Source: Leisingera sp. S132
Lineage (GTDB): Bacteria > Pseudomonadota > Alphaproteobacteria > Rhodobacterales > Rhodobacteraceae
Reading direction: 5' to 3'
Assembly (NCBI RefSeq): GCF_025144465.1
Contig: NZ_CP083553.1
Span: 1,052,001-1,116,000 of the forward strand
Length of the DNA stretch: 64,000 nucleotides
The stretch's first letter is position 1. The number at the start of each line of letters is the position of its first letter. The translations under genes were made by a program, and so were the position numbers. The notes under the pieces were generated by a model that was given only the letters and a program-made list of their open reading frames with translations, did not search any database and was not told the origin of the DNA. Shown in pieces: positions 8,493 to 16,451 of this stretch.

Positions 8493-8963
8493 ATGACAGA
8501 CTACAGCGATGAGCATCTGAAGAAAGTCCTGCAAAGGGCCAAGACCGTAGCGGTGGTGGGCGTGTCGATGAACCCGGTGCGCCCCAGCTATTACGTGGCG
8601 CGCTACCTGGGCCTGAAAGGCTATAGGGTGATTCCGGTTAATCCCGGCCATGTCGGCAAAATGCTGTTTGGCGAAACGGTGCGGGCAAGCCTCTCCGAAA
8701 TTGATCTGCCGGTGGATATGGTCGACATCTTTCGCCGCTCCGAGGCGGTGCCGCCGGTTGTGGATGAGGCGCTGGAGGCGTTTCCCAAGCTGCAGACCAT
8801 CTGGATGCAGATCGGGGTGGAGCACGCCGAAGCCGCCGCCAAGGCGGAGGCGCGCGGGGTGACGGTGATCCAGAACCGCTGCCCCAAGATCGAATACCAG
8901 CGCCTGTTCGGCGAGCTGCGGATGGGCGGCTTTGCCACCGGAATCATATCCTCGAAGCTGTGA
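8493..8963 (+). CDS. CoA-binding protein (YccU-like)
   Basis: A 156-residue stand-alone CoA-binding Rossmann domain of the YccU type. The nucleotide-binding region reads AVVGVSMNPVRPSYYVARYL, followed by YRVIPVNPG. The middle has DMVDIFRRSEAVPPVVDEAL and the C terminus has NRCPKIEYQRLFG, which is typical of the family. Members bind CoA in vitro but their physiological role is unclear. The ATG at 8493 has an AGGG ribosome site 8 bases upstream. The gene stands alone between the terminator at 8408 and a palindrome-rich gap. Confidence 0.85.
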   Translation: MTDYSDEHLKKVLQRAKTVAVVGVSMNPVRPSYYVARYLGLKGYRVIPVNPGHVGKMLFGETVRASLSEIDLPVDMVDIFRRSEAVPPVVDEALEAFPKLQTIWMQIGVEHAEAAAKAEARGVTVIQNRCPKIEYQRLFGELRMGGFATGIISSKL

Positions 8964-8994
8964 CGCCTGTGGCCAGGCGGGGCGCTCCCGCCCA

Positions 8995-9190
8995 TTCCTG
9001 CCGCCCTAAAGGGCGGCTTTCACGGTTGGGCCCGGCGCCGCTGCGCGGCGCAGTTGTTTGCTGAGAAGCCCTTGAAGGGCGGGATTGCCCTCAAGGACTT
9101 TGCCGAGTTTGCTTGTGGCTGCGCGTCAAGGGCAAGCCGCGCGTGCCGCGGGAAGGCTTCGCCTCCCTTGACCCGCGCGGTCCTTTCCGG
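8995..9190. repeat. Palindrome-rich intergenic region (REP-like)
   Basis: The gap between the CoA-binding gene and hisE holds a row of inverted repeats: GCCGCCC-TAAA-GGGCGGC followed by TTTCAC (a possible terminator), GCGCCGCTGCGCGGCGC, CTTGAAGGGC...GCCCTCAAG, and a long stem between GCGTCAAGGG and CCCTTGACCCGC. No coding frame is credible here. Such clusters are typical of repetitive extragenic palindromes or of decayed small mobile elements. Confidence 0.5.
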
Positions 9191-9193
9191 CGA

Positions 9194-9511
9194 TCAGCCC
9201 TTGGGGCGGGCGGCCTTCTCGGCAATGCCGCTGAGGCCTTGGCGTTCTGCCAGCACTTGCAGCACATCGTCCAGCGCAACGTCGCGGACGGCCAGCATCA
9301 CCAGGAAATGATACAGAACATCGGCGCCCTCGGAAGCGAGCCCTGCCTTGTCATCCTTCACCGCTTCGATGATCGCCTCAATGGCTTCCTCGCCGAATTT
9401 CTCGGCGCATTTCTCCGGCCCCTTGGCCAGCAGCTTGGCGGTCCAGCTGGTCTCCGGATCGGCCCCTTTGCGCGCCAGTATGGTGGCTTCGAGATCGTGC
9501 AGCAGGCTCAT
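9194..9511 (-). CDS. hisE: Phosphoribosyl-ATP pyrophosphohydrolase
   Basis: HisE, 105 residues, removes pyrophosphate from phosphoribosyl-ATP in the second step of histidine synthesis. The MazG-like helical fold is visible from EKCAEKFGEEAIEAIIEAVK and EGADVLYHFLVMLA, which hold the metal-binding acidic residues. I chose the ATG at 9511 because AAGGGG lies 6 bases before it; a GTG directly upstream is also in frame. It lies 11 bases after hisF, so the two are co-transcribed. HisI is not in this window, as expected where HisE and HisI are separate proteins. Confidence 0.93.
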   Translation of the reverse strand: MSLLHDLEATILARKGADPETSWTAKLLAKGPEKCAEKFGEEAIEAIIEAVKDDKAGLASEGADVLYHFLVMLAVRDVALDDVLQVLAERQGLSGIAEKAARPKG

Positions 9512-9522
9512 CACATGCCCCT

Positions 9523-10284
9523 TCAGTTCAGCCGCATCGGAATGCCGGCGGCAGCCATGTGTTCCTTGGCTTCCTGGATCGTGTATTCTCCAAAGTGGAA
9601 GATCGAGGCAGCCAGCACTGCGGATGCGCCGCCCTTGGTCACGCCTTCCACCAGGTGATCCAGGTTGCCGACGCCGCCGGAGGCAATCACCGGGACGTCC
9701 ACCGCGTCGGAAATCGCTTTGGTCAGCGGCAGGTTGAAACCGGATTTGGTGCCGTCCCGGTCCATCGAAGTCAGCAGGATTTCCCCGGCACCCTTGGCCA
9801 CCACAGTCCGTGCGAATTCCACCGCGTCGATGCCGGTCGGCTTGCGCCCGCCATGAGTGAAGATCTCCCAGCGGCCCGGCTCCACCGTCTTGGCGTCAAT
9901 GGCGCAGACGATACACTGGCTGCCGAATTGATCCGCGGCTTCGGCAATCACATCCGGGTTGGCTACGGCAGCAGAGTTGAAGGAGACCTTGTCTGCGCCC
10001 GCCAGCAGCAGGGCCCGCACATCTTCCTTGGTCCGCACCCCGCCGCCCACGGTCAGCGGCACAAAACACTGCTCGGCGGTACGCTGCACCATGTCGAACA
10101 TGGTGCCCCGGTTTTCATGGGTTGCGTGAATATCGAGAAAGCAGATCTCATCCGCGCCGGCCGCATCATAGGCCTTGGCGCATTCCACCGGATCGCCCGC
10201 ATCGCGCAGGCCGACAAAATTGACGCCCTTGACCACGCGCCCGTCAGCGACGTCGAGACAGGGAATGATGCGGGTTTTCAGCAT
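9523..10284 (-). CDS. hisF: Imidazole glycerol phosphate synthase, cyclase subunit
   Basis: HisF, 253 residues, is the (beta/alpha)8 cyclase that uses ammonia from HisH to form imidazole glycerol phosphate and AICAR. The catalytic aspartates are seen in [16 protein letters not shown] (near residue 11) and [13 protein letters not shown] (near residue 130). Phosphate-binding loops TVGGGVRT and ASGGVGN are present. The partner hisH is separated by about 4.4 kb at 14717-15355. hisE follows immediately. Confidence 0.96.
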   Translation of the reverse strand: MLKTRIIPCLDVADGRVVKGVNFVGLRDAGDPVECAKAYDAAGADEICFLDIHATHENRGTMFDMVQRTAEQCFVPLTVGGGVRTKEDVRALLLAGADKVSFNSAAVANPDVIAEAADQFGSQCIVCAIDAKTVEPGRWEIFTHGGRKPTGIDAVEFARTVVAKGAGEILLTSMDRDGTKSGFNLPLTKAISDAVDVPVIASGGVGNLDHLVEGVTKGGASAVLAASIFHFGEYTIQEAKEHMAAAGIPMRLN

Positions 10285-10419
10285 GGATCGTGCCTTTCAA
10301 GCTGCTTGCCCCGTGGGTACGCAAAGCCTGCGGCAAGCGCAACAGATATGGCAGGGGATGCGCGTTTTGGTCCGGGCATGCGGAACTGCGCTGAGTTTAT
10401 GCTAGTCCGGTTGCTGCGC

Positions 10420-10731
10420 TCATCTAAGCTTCCGAAAGGCCAGGAAAATAGCCAGCCCAAGGAAGCAAGGCACGGTAAAAGGCAGCAAGAACATGTTCAG
10501 GATGAACGGCCATGCAAGTAAATTGCCGATTGACCCCAAAAATTCAGGGCTGCAGTTTGACCAGCCAACCTTGATGTGATTGCCGTTGCATCCCTTTATA
10601 ACAATTACATTGAGCAGCGAGAGAACACCCATCAAGAGTGGGAATAGGGCAATGCTTATGGCCTTTCTCGGAAATGTGAACAGGATCAGGGCGGCCGTAA
10701 AAAAGGGTGCCCCTATGATAATGAAATCCAT
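10420..10731 (-). CDS. Hypothetical membrane protein
   Basis: I do not recognise this protein. It has about 103 residues and three or four hydrophobic segments (IIIGAPFFTAALILF, ISIALFPLLMGVLSLLN, LLAWPFILNMFLLPFTV, LGLAIFLAFRKLR), with one short loop containing two cysteines. Base composition is noticeably more AT-rich than in the his genes on either side, which suggests an acquired or fast-evolving gene. The start at 10731 has AGGT about 9 bases upstream and begins directly at a membrane helix; an ATG at 10785 is also in frame but lacks a ribosome site. Nothing in the context gives a role. Confidence 0.55.
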   Translation of the reverse strand: MDFIIIGAPFFTAALILFTFPRKAISIALFPLLMGVLSLLNVIVIKGCNGNHIKVGWSNCSPEFLGSIGNLLAWPFILNMFLLPFTVPCFLGLAIFLAFRKLR

Positions 10732-10879
10732 CAAGTGTTGACCTGAAACCTCAGTGATTTCACTGCCTTCGTATGAAGCAGGCATAAAGAACAGCTTGGT
10801 GCCGTAAACGTGACTTGATGCTGGCGCTTTCTTCGCCAGATTTCAATGACGAGTGTCCCTTATTTCCGGAGTTTCCGTT

Positions 10880-11326
10880 ATGAAAAAATCTCTTGCCCTT
10901 TCTGGCGCCATGGCGCTCGCCTCAGCACTGCCTGCCGCTGCGGAGCTGGTGACTGTGCCCAGCCAGAAACCCGTGGCCGAAACCATGGATGCGCTGCAGG
11001 CCGCGGTCGAGGGGGCGGGCGCAACTGTCTTTGCCCGGGTCGACCATGCCGCAGGCGCGCAGAATGCAGCGCTGGATCTAAGCCCGTCCCAGCTCCTGAT
11101 TTTCGGCAACCCCAAACTGGGCACTCCCGCAATGCAGGCGGACATGCGGGCAGGGCTCTACCTGCCGCTGAAGGTGCTGGCTTATGAGGATGCCGACGGG
11201 CATGTCTGGCTGACCTATGAGGATCCGGCTGAAATGCTCTCCGGCCTCGAAATCCCCGCCGATGCGGCGTTCATCGCCAAGATGCAGGGCGCCTTGGGCA
11301 AGCTGACTGCAAAGGCAGCCGAATAG
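10880..11326 (+). CDS. DUF302 domain protein, secreted
   Basis: A 148-residue exported protein with a signal peptide (MKKSLALSGAMALASALPAAAE) followed by one DUF302 domain: TMDALQAAVEGAGATVFARVDHAAGA, then LLIFGNPKLGTPAM and VWLTYEDP. DUF302 proteins are common periplasmic proteins of unknown function and are structurally well conserved. I chose the ATG at 10880 because GGAG lies 8 bases upstream and the signal peptide starts there; an in-frame TTG/ATG further upstream adds only unrelated residues. It is transcribed against the his genes, and its stop lies 2 bases from the end of the convergent membrane-protein gene. Confidence 0.85.
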   Translation: MKKSLALSGAMALASALPAAAELVTVPSQKPVAETMDALQAAVEGAGATVFARVDHAAGAQNAALDLSPSQLLIFGNPKLGTPAMQADMRAGLYLPLKVLAYEDADGHVWLTYEDPAEMLSGLEIPADAAFIAKMQGALGKLTAKAAE

Positions 11327-11328
11327 GC

Positions 11329-11616
11329 TCAGCGCCGCGCTGCCAGGTAGCGCGACAGCGCAATGGCCAGTCCCCACAACAGTCCGGCTCCCATGGAGAC
11401 CGGGCCGAAGATCAGCGGCCCCCAGGCGGCAAGAACCCCCATGGTATAAGCCGTCTCGCCCAGGTCCTGGCCCAGCACCACGCAGGGGTTGGCAAACCCC
11501 TCGTGGATTTCGCAATCAAAGCCGAATCCCAGCAGCATCACAAAAGCAATGCATAAAAGCCACAGGACAATCGGCCCGATGGTCAGGATGGCCAGGATAC
11601 GGCGGACAAGGCGCAT
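11329..11616 (-). CDS. Small hypothetical membrane protein
   Basis: A 95-residue protein with two or three membrane helices (ILAILTIGPIVLWLLCIAFVMLLGF, MGVLAAWGPLIFGP, GLLWGLAIALSRYL) and a short loop with two cysteines (GFDCEIHEGFANPC) that could be disulfide-bonded in the periplasm. I do not recognise the family. It starts 24 bases after the hisA stop on the same strand and is therefore probably co-transcribed with hisA. The ATG at 11616 is preceded by GGAGG. Confidence 0.65.
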   Translation of the reverse strand: MRLVRRILAILTIGPIVLWLLCIAFVMLLGFGFDCEIHEGFANPCVVLGQDLGETAYTMGVLAAWGPLIFGPVSMGAGLLWGLAIALSRYLAARR

Positions 11617-11640
11617 GGGGTTTCCTCCGCCAGGGCGGCG

Positions 11641-12363
11641 TCAGGCTTTCAAAACCGCCAGCGCCTCTTTCAGGTCGATGGCGCCATCATAGAGCGCCCT
11701 GCCAGAAATCGCACCATTGAGAGGCGCGCCGCAGGATTTCAGCGCCCGCAGATCGTCAAGCGAGGACACGCCGCCGGAAGCAATCACCGGGATGCTGACC
11801 GCGTTTGCCAGATCGGCGGTGGCCTCGACATTCGGGCCTTTCATGGCACCGTCGCGCAGGATGTCGGTATAGATGATCGCGGCCACGCCCGCGTCCTCAA
11901 AGGATTTGGCGAGGTCGGTGACCATCACGTCGGTTTCCTCGGCCCAGCCCTTGGTTGCGACTTTGCCGTTACGCGCATCAATGCCGACCGCGACCTTGCC
12001 GGGAAATTCCCGCGCCGCCTCGCGCACCAGGTCCGGGTTCTCCACCGCCACCGTGCCCAGGATGACCCGTGCCAGGCCCTTGCCGATCCAGCGCTCGATG
12101 GTGGCCATGTCACGGATGCCGCCACCCAGCTGTGCGGGCACTTTGGTCTGCTTGAGGATCTCCTCCACCGGCGCCGCATTCACCGGCTCGCCGGCAAAGG
12201 CACCGTTCAGGTCCACCAGATGCAGCCACTCGCAGCCCGCCTCGACAAACTCCAGCGCCTGCGCGGCGGGGTTGTCGTTGAACACGGTGGTCTTGTCCAT
12301 CTCGCCATGCAGCAGGCGCACGGCCTGGCCGTCTTTGAGGTCAATCGCGGGGTAGAGGATCAT
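11641..12363 (-). CDS. hisA: Phosphoribosylformimino-AICAR phosphate isomerase
   Basis: HisA, 240 residues, is the (beta/alpha)8 isomerase that opens the ribose ring of ProFAR. It begins [17 protein letters not shown], whose aspartate near residue 8 is catalytic. The second catalytic aspartate is in [13 protein letters not shown] near residue 129. Phosphate loops QLGGGIRD and ASGGVSS are present. An open frame continues upstream, but the ATG at 12363 has AAGGA 9 bases before it and matches the family start. hisF lies 1.4 kb further along, after two small membrane-protein genes and the convergent DUF302 gene. Confidence 0.96.
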   Translation of the reverse strand: MILYPAIDLKDGQAVRLLHGEMDKTTVFNDNPAAQALEFVEAGCEWLHLVDLNGAFAGEPVNAAPVEEILKQTKVPAQLGGGIRDMATIERWIGKGLARVILGTVAVENPDLVREAAREFPGKVAVGIDARNGKVATKGWAEETDVMVTDLAKSFEDAGVAAIIYTDILRDGAMKGPNVEATADLANAVSIPVIASGGVSSLDDLRALKSCGAPLNGAISGRALYDGAIDLKEALAVLKA

Positions 12364-12498
12364 CCGGGCGGTCCTTCGTGAAATCAAGCTGGCGGTGTTT
12401 TGCACAACGTAAGGGCAGATTGCAACGCGACCCGAAGTCAACCTTGCCTCAAAGACGGCATCAGGGACAGGCTGCCTGCAAAACAGGGAGGAAATGGA

Positions 12499-12885
12499 AT
12501 GAAACATCTACTGGCAGGCATGGCCGTAGCCGTCGGGCTGGCAGGCGCAGCAGCGGCGGACCCGGTGCTTGGTGTCTGGAAGACGCAAGCTGATGACGGC
12601 TCCTATGCCCATATCCTGATGGCGAAATGCGGCGCTGCGGTCTGCGGCAAGATCGCCCGCACCTTCAACAGCGAAGGCGAATACAAATCCCCCAACATCG
12701 GCAAGACGCTGGTGATCGACATGGTGCCAAACGGCGACGGCTCTTATGAGGGCAAGGTCTGGCGGCCGTCCAACGACAAGATCTACACCGGCAAAATGGA
12801 TCTGGCGGGCAGCTCCCTGGCCTTGCGGGGCTGCGTCGCGGGCGGGCTGATCTGCTCCAAGCAAACCTGGACCCGGGTCCAGTAA
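12499..12885 (+). CDS. DUF2147 domain protein, secreted
   Basis: A 128-residue exported protein with a clear signal peptide ([20 protein letters not shown]) and a DUF2147 domain: [57 protein letters not shown] and a C-terminal [18 protein letters not shown]. The domain adopts a small beta-barrel and often has paired cysteines, as here; its function is unknown. The ATG at 12499 is preceded by AGGGAGGAAATGG. It is divergent from hisA, with only about 135 bases between the two starts, so regulatory regions are shared. DUF2147 genes sit inside his clusters in several Rhodobacteraceae. Confidence 0.87.
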   Translation: MKHLLAGMAVAVGLAGAAAADPVLGVWKTQADDGSYAHILMAKCGAAVCGKIARTFNSEGEYKSPNIGKTLVIDMVPNGDGSYEGKVWRPSNDKIYTGKMDLAGSSLALRGCVAGGLICSKQTWTRVQ

Positions 12886-12903
12886 GCACCTCGAAGGCTG
12901 CCG

Positions 12904-13227
12904 CTACAGCAGCCCCAGCTGCACCGGGATCGGCGCATAGCCGCGTTTCAGCTGCCGGTCCCGGAACCCTTCAAAGATTGCCAGAGCCTCGGCCCGCGCC
13001 GCAAAATACGTCCGCTTCTGCGCACCGCCGGGCGCGTTCAGCGGCCCGGACACACGCTCAACACACCAGTCGCCGAACAGCGTCGGTGTCAGGCTCAGCA
13101 GGCAATAGCGGTGCTTGCCTTCAGCGTGATCATATTTCTCGAAACGGATGTGCAATTGGAGGGGCTGCCGCAGTGACAAAAGGTCCGCCCCGTATGCCTG
13201 GAAGCGGACCTCTTGTCTATCGCTCAA
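12904..13227 (-). CDS. WGR domain protein
   Basis: A short protein of 107 residues consisting almost entirely of a WGR-like domain. A strand LHIRFEKYDHAEGKHRYCLL is followed by GDWCVERVSG (in place of the usual WGRIG) and then by RTYFAARAEALAIFEGFRDRQLKRGY, the helix typical of the family. WGR domains bind nucleic acids in PARPs, but bacterial stand-alone versions have no defined role. No ATG is present; the frame most likely starts with TTG at 13227, without a clear ribosome site, so the start is uncertain. It lies 39 bases before the convergently oriented neighbour's stop region and upstream of no obvious partner. Confidence 0.65.
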   Translation of the reverse strand: MSDRQEVRFQAYGADLLSLRQPLQLHIRFEKYDHAEGKHRYCLLSLTPTLFGDWCVERVSGPLNAPGGAQKRTYFAARAEALAIFEGFRDRQLKRGYAPIPVQLGLL

Positions 13228-13266
13228 ACCGGTGAATTGTACCGGCCCCGGCGGCAGCTGCGGCGC

Positions 13267-13803
13267 TTACAGCTCACCGGTGTATTCACCGCGCGCCGGG
13301 TAGTTGTTGGGGATGGCAAAATCCAGCGCCGCCACCAGTTCCGCAAAATGCGGGCGCACAAACGGCATGGTCTGCACGGACCCGTAATAGAGCGTCTGCT
13401 CCGGCGTCACGAGGAACAGGCCGGGTTCCGAAAACAGTGCAGGCTCTTCAATCCCGATCGAGGTCTTGCCGCGCGAAGTGGAGATATACAGCCCCCATTC
13501 CTTGGCCAAAGACAGCGGCAGGCCGTAGCCGAACCGCAGCTCCTTGGCCTCGATCTTGTCAACCATCGCGCGGGTGCGCTCTTCGCCGTCAGAGCTAATG
13601 GCGATACAGTTGACGCCGCGCTTGGCAAAAGCCGCGACCTTCTTCTCGAACTCCTTCAGATAGGTCGCGCAGATCGGGCAATGCAGACCCCGGTAAAAGC
13701 AGATTACGGTGCCGCGCTCGGCTGTTTCCGAGGACAGGTCGAACTGGCCGTGGTCCAGCGTCGGCAGGGTCAGGTCCGGGGTCTTCTGGCGGGGGATCAG
13801 CAT
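13267..13803 (-). CDS. Peroxiredoxin-like AhpC/TSA family protein
   Basis: A 178-residue thioredoxin-fold protein of the AhpC/TSA type. The active-site region is FYRGLHCPICATYLKEFE with cysteines at 42 and 45, a CxxC arrangement that points to a thiol reductase or peroxiredoxin-like activity rather than a typical 2-Cys peroxiredoxin. LPLSLAKEWGLYIS and PALFSEPGLFLV continue the fold. The substrate is unknown. It is divergent from the AraC-type regulator at 13919, with about 115 bases between the starts, which makes that regulator its likely controller. Confidence 0.85.
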   Translation of the reverse strand: MLIPRQKTPDLTLPTLDHGQFDLSSETAERGTVICFYRGLHCPICATYLKEFEKKVAAFAKRGVNCIAISSDGEERTRAMVDKIEAKELRFGYGLPLSLAKEWGLYISTSRGKTSIGIEEPALFSEPGLFLVTPEQTLYYGSVQTMPFVRPHFAELVAALDFAIPNNYPARGEYTGEL

Positions 13804-13918
13804 GTGATTGGTCCTTGTGAGTGGTCGTTTGGAGTGTGTGAGTGGTGGTGCTTGCCTGAATGTATCGCGCAGTTTAATGTCTTATAAATCCGGAAAAACT
13901 GATGGAGACACCGAAATA

Positions 13919-14650
13919 ATGGATCGCCTCACCACGCTGATGGACCGTTTCCAGCTCGCCGTGCAGGCCGCAGCTCCGGGCCAGGCCAACCTGATTGCCC
14001 TGGCGGATGCGGCAGGCCAGCCGGTGCGGATCCTCTACCGCACCCGCGGCCCGCTGGCAGACCCCGCTTTGGGCGCGGTCATGTGGGCGGCGCGGGTGGA
14101 ATGGTCGGGACACCGCAACCCGTTCCTGGCCGCCTTGCCGCCGGTGGTGGAGTATGACGTGTCCGGCAATGCCGAGGCGCAGGGGCTGGTCAGGCTGATG
14201 CGGGATGAGGCGGAGGGCCGGCATTGCGGCGCTCAATCGGTGATCAACCGGCTGGGCGAGGTGCTGATGGTGCGCCTTTTGCGCAATCAGATCCAGAAAG
14301 GCGCGACAGAGCCGGGGCTGCTGGCGGGCCTCGCCGATCCGCGCCTCAGCCGCGCCATCGTGGCGATGCATGACCATCCGGGACGTCTTTGGGCCAATGC
14401 CGATCTGGCGCAGGAGGCTGGGCTGTCGCTGTCGCGCTTTGCGGAGCTTTTTGCCGCCGAAGTCGGCGAAACCCCGATCGGCTACCTGCGCCGCTGGCGG
14501 CTGATCCTGGCGCATCAGGATCTTGTGCGCGGCGACCGGGTAGACGCCGTCGCGCGCCGCTATGCCTATACCAGCCCCGAAGGCTTCACCCGCGCCTTCC
14601 GCAAGGCTTATGGCGTGGCGCCGGTTTCCCTGCGCAACGCTGCCGCCTGA
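13919..14650 (+). CDS. AraC family transcriptional regulator
   Basis: A 243-residue regulator. The N-terminal half resembles the cupin-like AraC ligand domain (GHRNPFLAALPPVVEY, then INRLGEVLMVRLLRNQI). The C-terminal half has the two AraC helix-turn-helix motifs: WANADLAQEAGLSLSRFAEL with ETPIGYLRRWRL, and VDAVARRYAYTSPEGFTRAF with GVAPVSLR. The start at 13919 (MDRLTTLMDRF) fits the family; an in-frame TTG 111 bases upstream is less likely. It is divergent from the peroxiredoxin-like gene, the classic arrangement of an AraC-type activator and its target. Confidence 0.88.
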   Translation: MDRLTTLMDRFQLAVQAAAPGQANLIALADAAGQPVRILYRTRGPLADPALGAVMWAARVEWSGHRNPFLAALPPVVEYDVSGNAEAQGLVRLMRDEAEGRHCGAQSVINRLGEVLMVRLLRNQIQKGATEPGLLAGLADPRLSRAIVAMHDHPGRLWANADLAQEAGLSLSRFAELFAAEVGETPIGYLRRWRLILAHQDLVRGDRVDAVARRYAYTSPEGFTRAFRKAYGVAPVSLRNAAA

Positions 14651-14716
14651 AAGTCCCGGGTTTCATCTTGCCGAAAATACTCCCGCCGGAGGCCACGGCG
14701 CGTTAGCGCCGTCCCT

Positions 14717-15355
14717 TCAGGGTTTCCAGGTCAGGAAGTTGCCAATCATCCGCAAGCCGGTGGCCTGGCTTTTCTCCGGGTGGAACTGCATGCCTACCAT
14801 CGTGTCCCGGCCGATGACCGCGGTCACGTCGCCGGCGTAATCCACATGCGCCAGCCGTTCCGCAGGGGTTGCCACGCGGAAATGGTAGGAATGCACAAAA
14901 TAAACGTGATCACCGCTCTGGATGCCGTCAAACACCGGGTGCGCATGGTCAATGACCAGATCGTTCCAGCCCATATGCGGCACTTTCAGGGAGGCATCCG
15001 CGGGCGTGATCTTCACCACATCGCCGCCAACCCAGCCGAGGCCCGGTGTCTCCTCATACTCATGCCCGGTGGTCGCCATCAGCTGCATGCCGACGCAGAT
15101 GCCCAGGAACGGACGGCCCTTTTGCTCCACCGCTTCGACCATGGCGTCATAGATGCCCTTGTGGCCGCGCAGCTCTGCCGCGCAGGCGGGGAAGGCGCCA
15201 TCGCCGGGCAGCACCAGCCGATCGGCACGGGCCACAACATCGGCGTCTGAGGTCACCACGACCTCGCCCGCATCCATTTCCCGCGCCATGCGCTGAAATG
15301 CCTTCTCAGCCGAGTGCAGGTTGCCGGATTCGTAATCAATGATTGCGGTCAGCAT
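14717..15355 (-). CDS. hisH: Imidazole glycerol phosphate synthase, glutaminase subunit
   Basis: HisH, 212 residues, hydrolyses glutamine and channels ammonia to HisF. The class I glutamine amidotransferase triad is seen: the nucleophile cysteine in FLGICVGMQLM near residue 85, then a histidine-glutamate pair in MQFHPEKSQ near residue 195. It starts MLTAIIDYESGNLHS at 15355, one base after the hisB stop, so hisB and hisH are translated from one mRNA. An open frame extends upstream but lies inside hisB. Confidence 0.96.
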   Translation of the reverse strand: MLTAIIDYESGNLHSAEKAFQRMAREMDAGEVVVTSDADVVARADRLVLPGDGAFPACAAELRGHKGIYDAMVEAVEQKGRPFLGICVGMQLMATTGHEYEETPGLGWVGGDVVKITPADASLKVPHMGWNDLVIDHAHPVFDGIQSGDHVYFVHSYHFRVATPAERLAHVDYAGDVTAVIGRDTMVGMQFHPEKSQATGLRMIGNFLTWKP

Positions 15356-15356
15356 C

Positions 15357-15944
15357 TCAGAGCGCACCCTTGGTGGACGGAATCGCATCCGCCTTGCGCG
15401 GGTCGGTCTCCACCGCCAGCCGCAGCGCGCGGGCCACCGCCTTGAACGCCGCCTCGGCAATATGGTGGCTGTTGAACCCGTGCAGCTGGTCGATATGCAG
15501 GGTGATGCCGCCATGGGTGCTCAAGGCTTGAAAGAACTCCCGCACCAGTTCGGTGTCAAATGCGCCGATTTTCTGGGTAGGCAGCTCGACGTTCCAGATC
15601 AGGAAGGGGCGCGCCGACAGGTCCAGCGCGCAGCGCACCTGCGCATCATCCATCGGCAGGTGGCACTCGCCATAGCGCCGGATCCCCTTCTTGTCCCCCA
15701 GCGCCTGCACCAGTGCCTGACCCAGCGCGATGCCAGTGTCCTCCACCGTGTGGTGGTCGTCGATGTGATAGTCACCCTTGGCGCGGATGGTCATATCGAT
15801 CAGCGAATGGCGCGCCAGCTGGTCCAGCATGTGGTCGAAAAAGCCAACCCCGGTCTGGTTGTCATAGATCCCGGTGCCATCCAGGTTGATCTCGACAGAG
15901 ATATCGGTTTCCGCGGTCTTGCGGGTCACTTTGGCGGTACGCAT
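15357..15944 (-). CDS. hisB: Imidazoleglycerol-phosphate dehydratase
   Basis: HisB, 195 residues, dehydrates imidazole glycerol phosphate using a di-manganese centre. The metal-binding motifs are [35 protein letters not shown] and [19 protein letters not shown] chose the ATG at 15944 because AAGGAT sits 8-9 bases upstream and the product has the usual length; an ATG 21 bases earlier has no ribosome site. It is the stand-alone dehydratase, without the phosphatase domain of the enterobacterial enzyme. hisH follows after one base. Confidence 0.96.
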   Translation of the reverse strand: MRTAKVTRKTAETDISVEINLDGTGIYDNQTGVGFFDHMLDQLARHSLIDMTIRAKGDYHIDDHHTVEDTGIALGQALVQALGDKKGIRRYGECHLPMDDAQVRCALDLSARPFLIWNVELPTQKIGAFDTELVREFFQALSTHGGITLHIDQLHGFNSHHIAEAAFKAVARALRLAVETDPRKADAIPSTKGAL

Positions 15945-16134
15945 CAGCGGCTTATCCTTCGTCATGCTGCAAGAGCTTTAGTTCTGCCTGGGCGCTTATA
16001 GGGCGGGCAGGGGGCACGGCTCAAGTGCGGCATTGTGCATGGGGAGCAACCTGTTGCAGCAATCCCGGTCTCTTGCGCCCGCCTGCGCCCCGTGCGAGCT
16101 TGGGCGCAAACTCCTGATCAGCCATGAGGGCCCC

Positions 16135-16374
16135 ATGTCCACCTGCGTCTTTGTCCAGATCCGCTGCAAACCCGGCACCACCTACAAGGTGGCTGAGGAG
16201 ATCGCCCTGCGCGAAATCCACTCCGAGCTTTACTCCACCAGCGGCAACTTCGACCTGCTGATGAAGCTTTACATCCCGACGGGGGAGGATGTCGGCAAAT
16301 ACATCAATGACCAGTTGCTGCAGATCGAAGGGATCGAGCGGTCCCTGACCACAATGACCTACAAGGTGTTCTGA
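16135..16374 (+). CDS. Stand-alone Lrp/AsnC ligand-binding (RAM) domain protein
   Basis: A 79-residue protein made only of the RAM domain that Lrp/AsnC regulators use to bind amino acids and to form octamers. Visible landmarks are CVFVQIRCKPGTTYKVAEEI, then STSGNFDLLMKLYIP and IEGIERSLTTMTYKVF. The DNA-binding half is absent. Such proteins exist as free-standing dimers in proteobacteria, and their partners are largely unknown. The ATG at 16135 is preceded by GAGGGCCCC. A bidirectional terminator separates it from the convergent aminotransferase gene. Confidence 0.85.
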   Translation: MSTCVFVQIRCKPGTTYKVAEEIALREIHSELYSTSGNFDLLMKLYIPTGEDVGKYINDQLLQIEGIERSLTTMTYKVF

Positions 16375-16402
16375 GGCTTCTGGCAACCAAGCCATGGAAA
16401 GC

Positions 16403-16429
16403 AAAACGCCCCGCAAAGCGGGGCGTTTT
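16403..16429. terminator. Bidirectional rho-independent terminator
   Basis: AAAACGCCCCG pairs perfectly with CGGGGCGTTTT over a CAAAG loop, giving an A/T-flanked hairpin that serves both the RAM-domain gene from the left and the aminotransferase gene from the right. Confidence 0.9.
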
Positions 16430-16451
16430 CTGTTTCCGGGCCGGTGATTGG

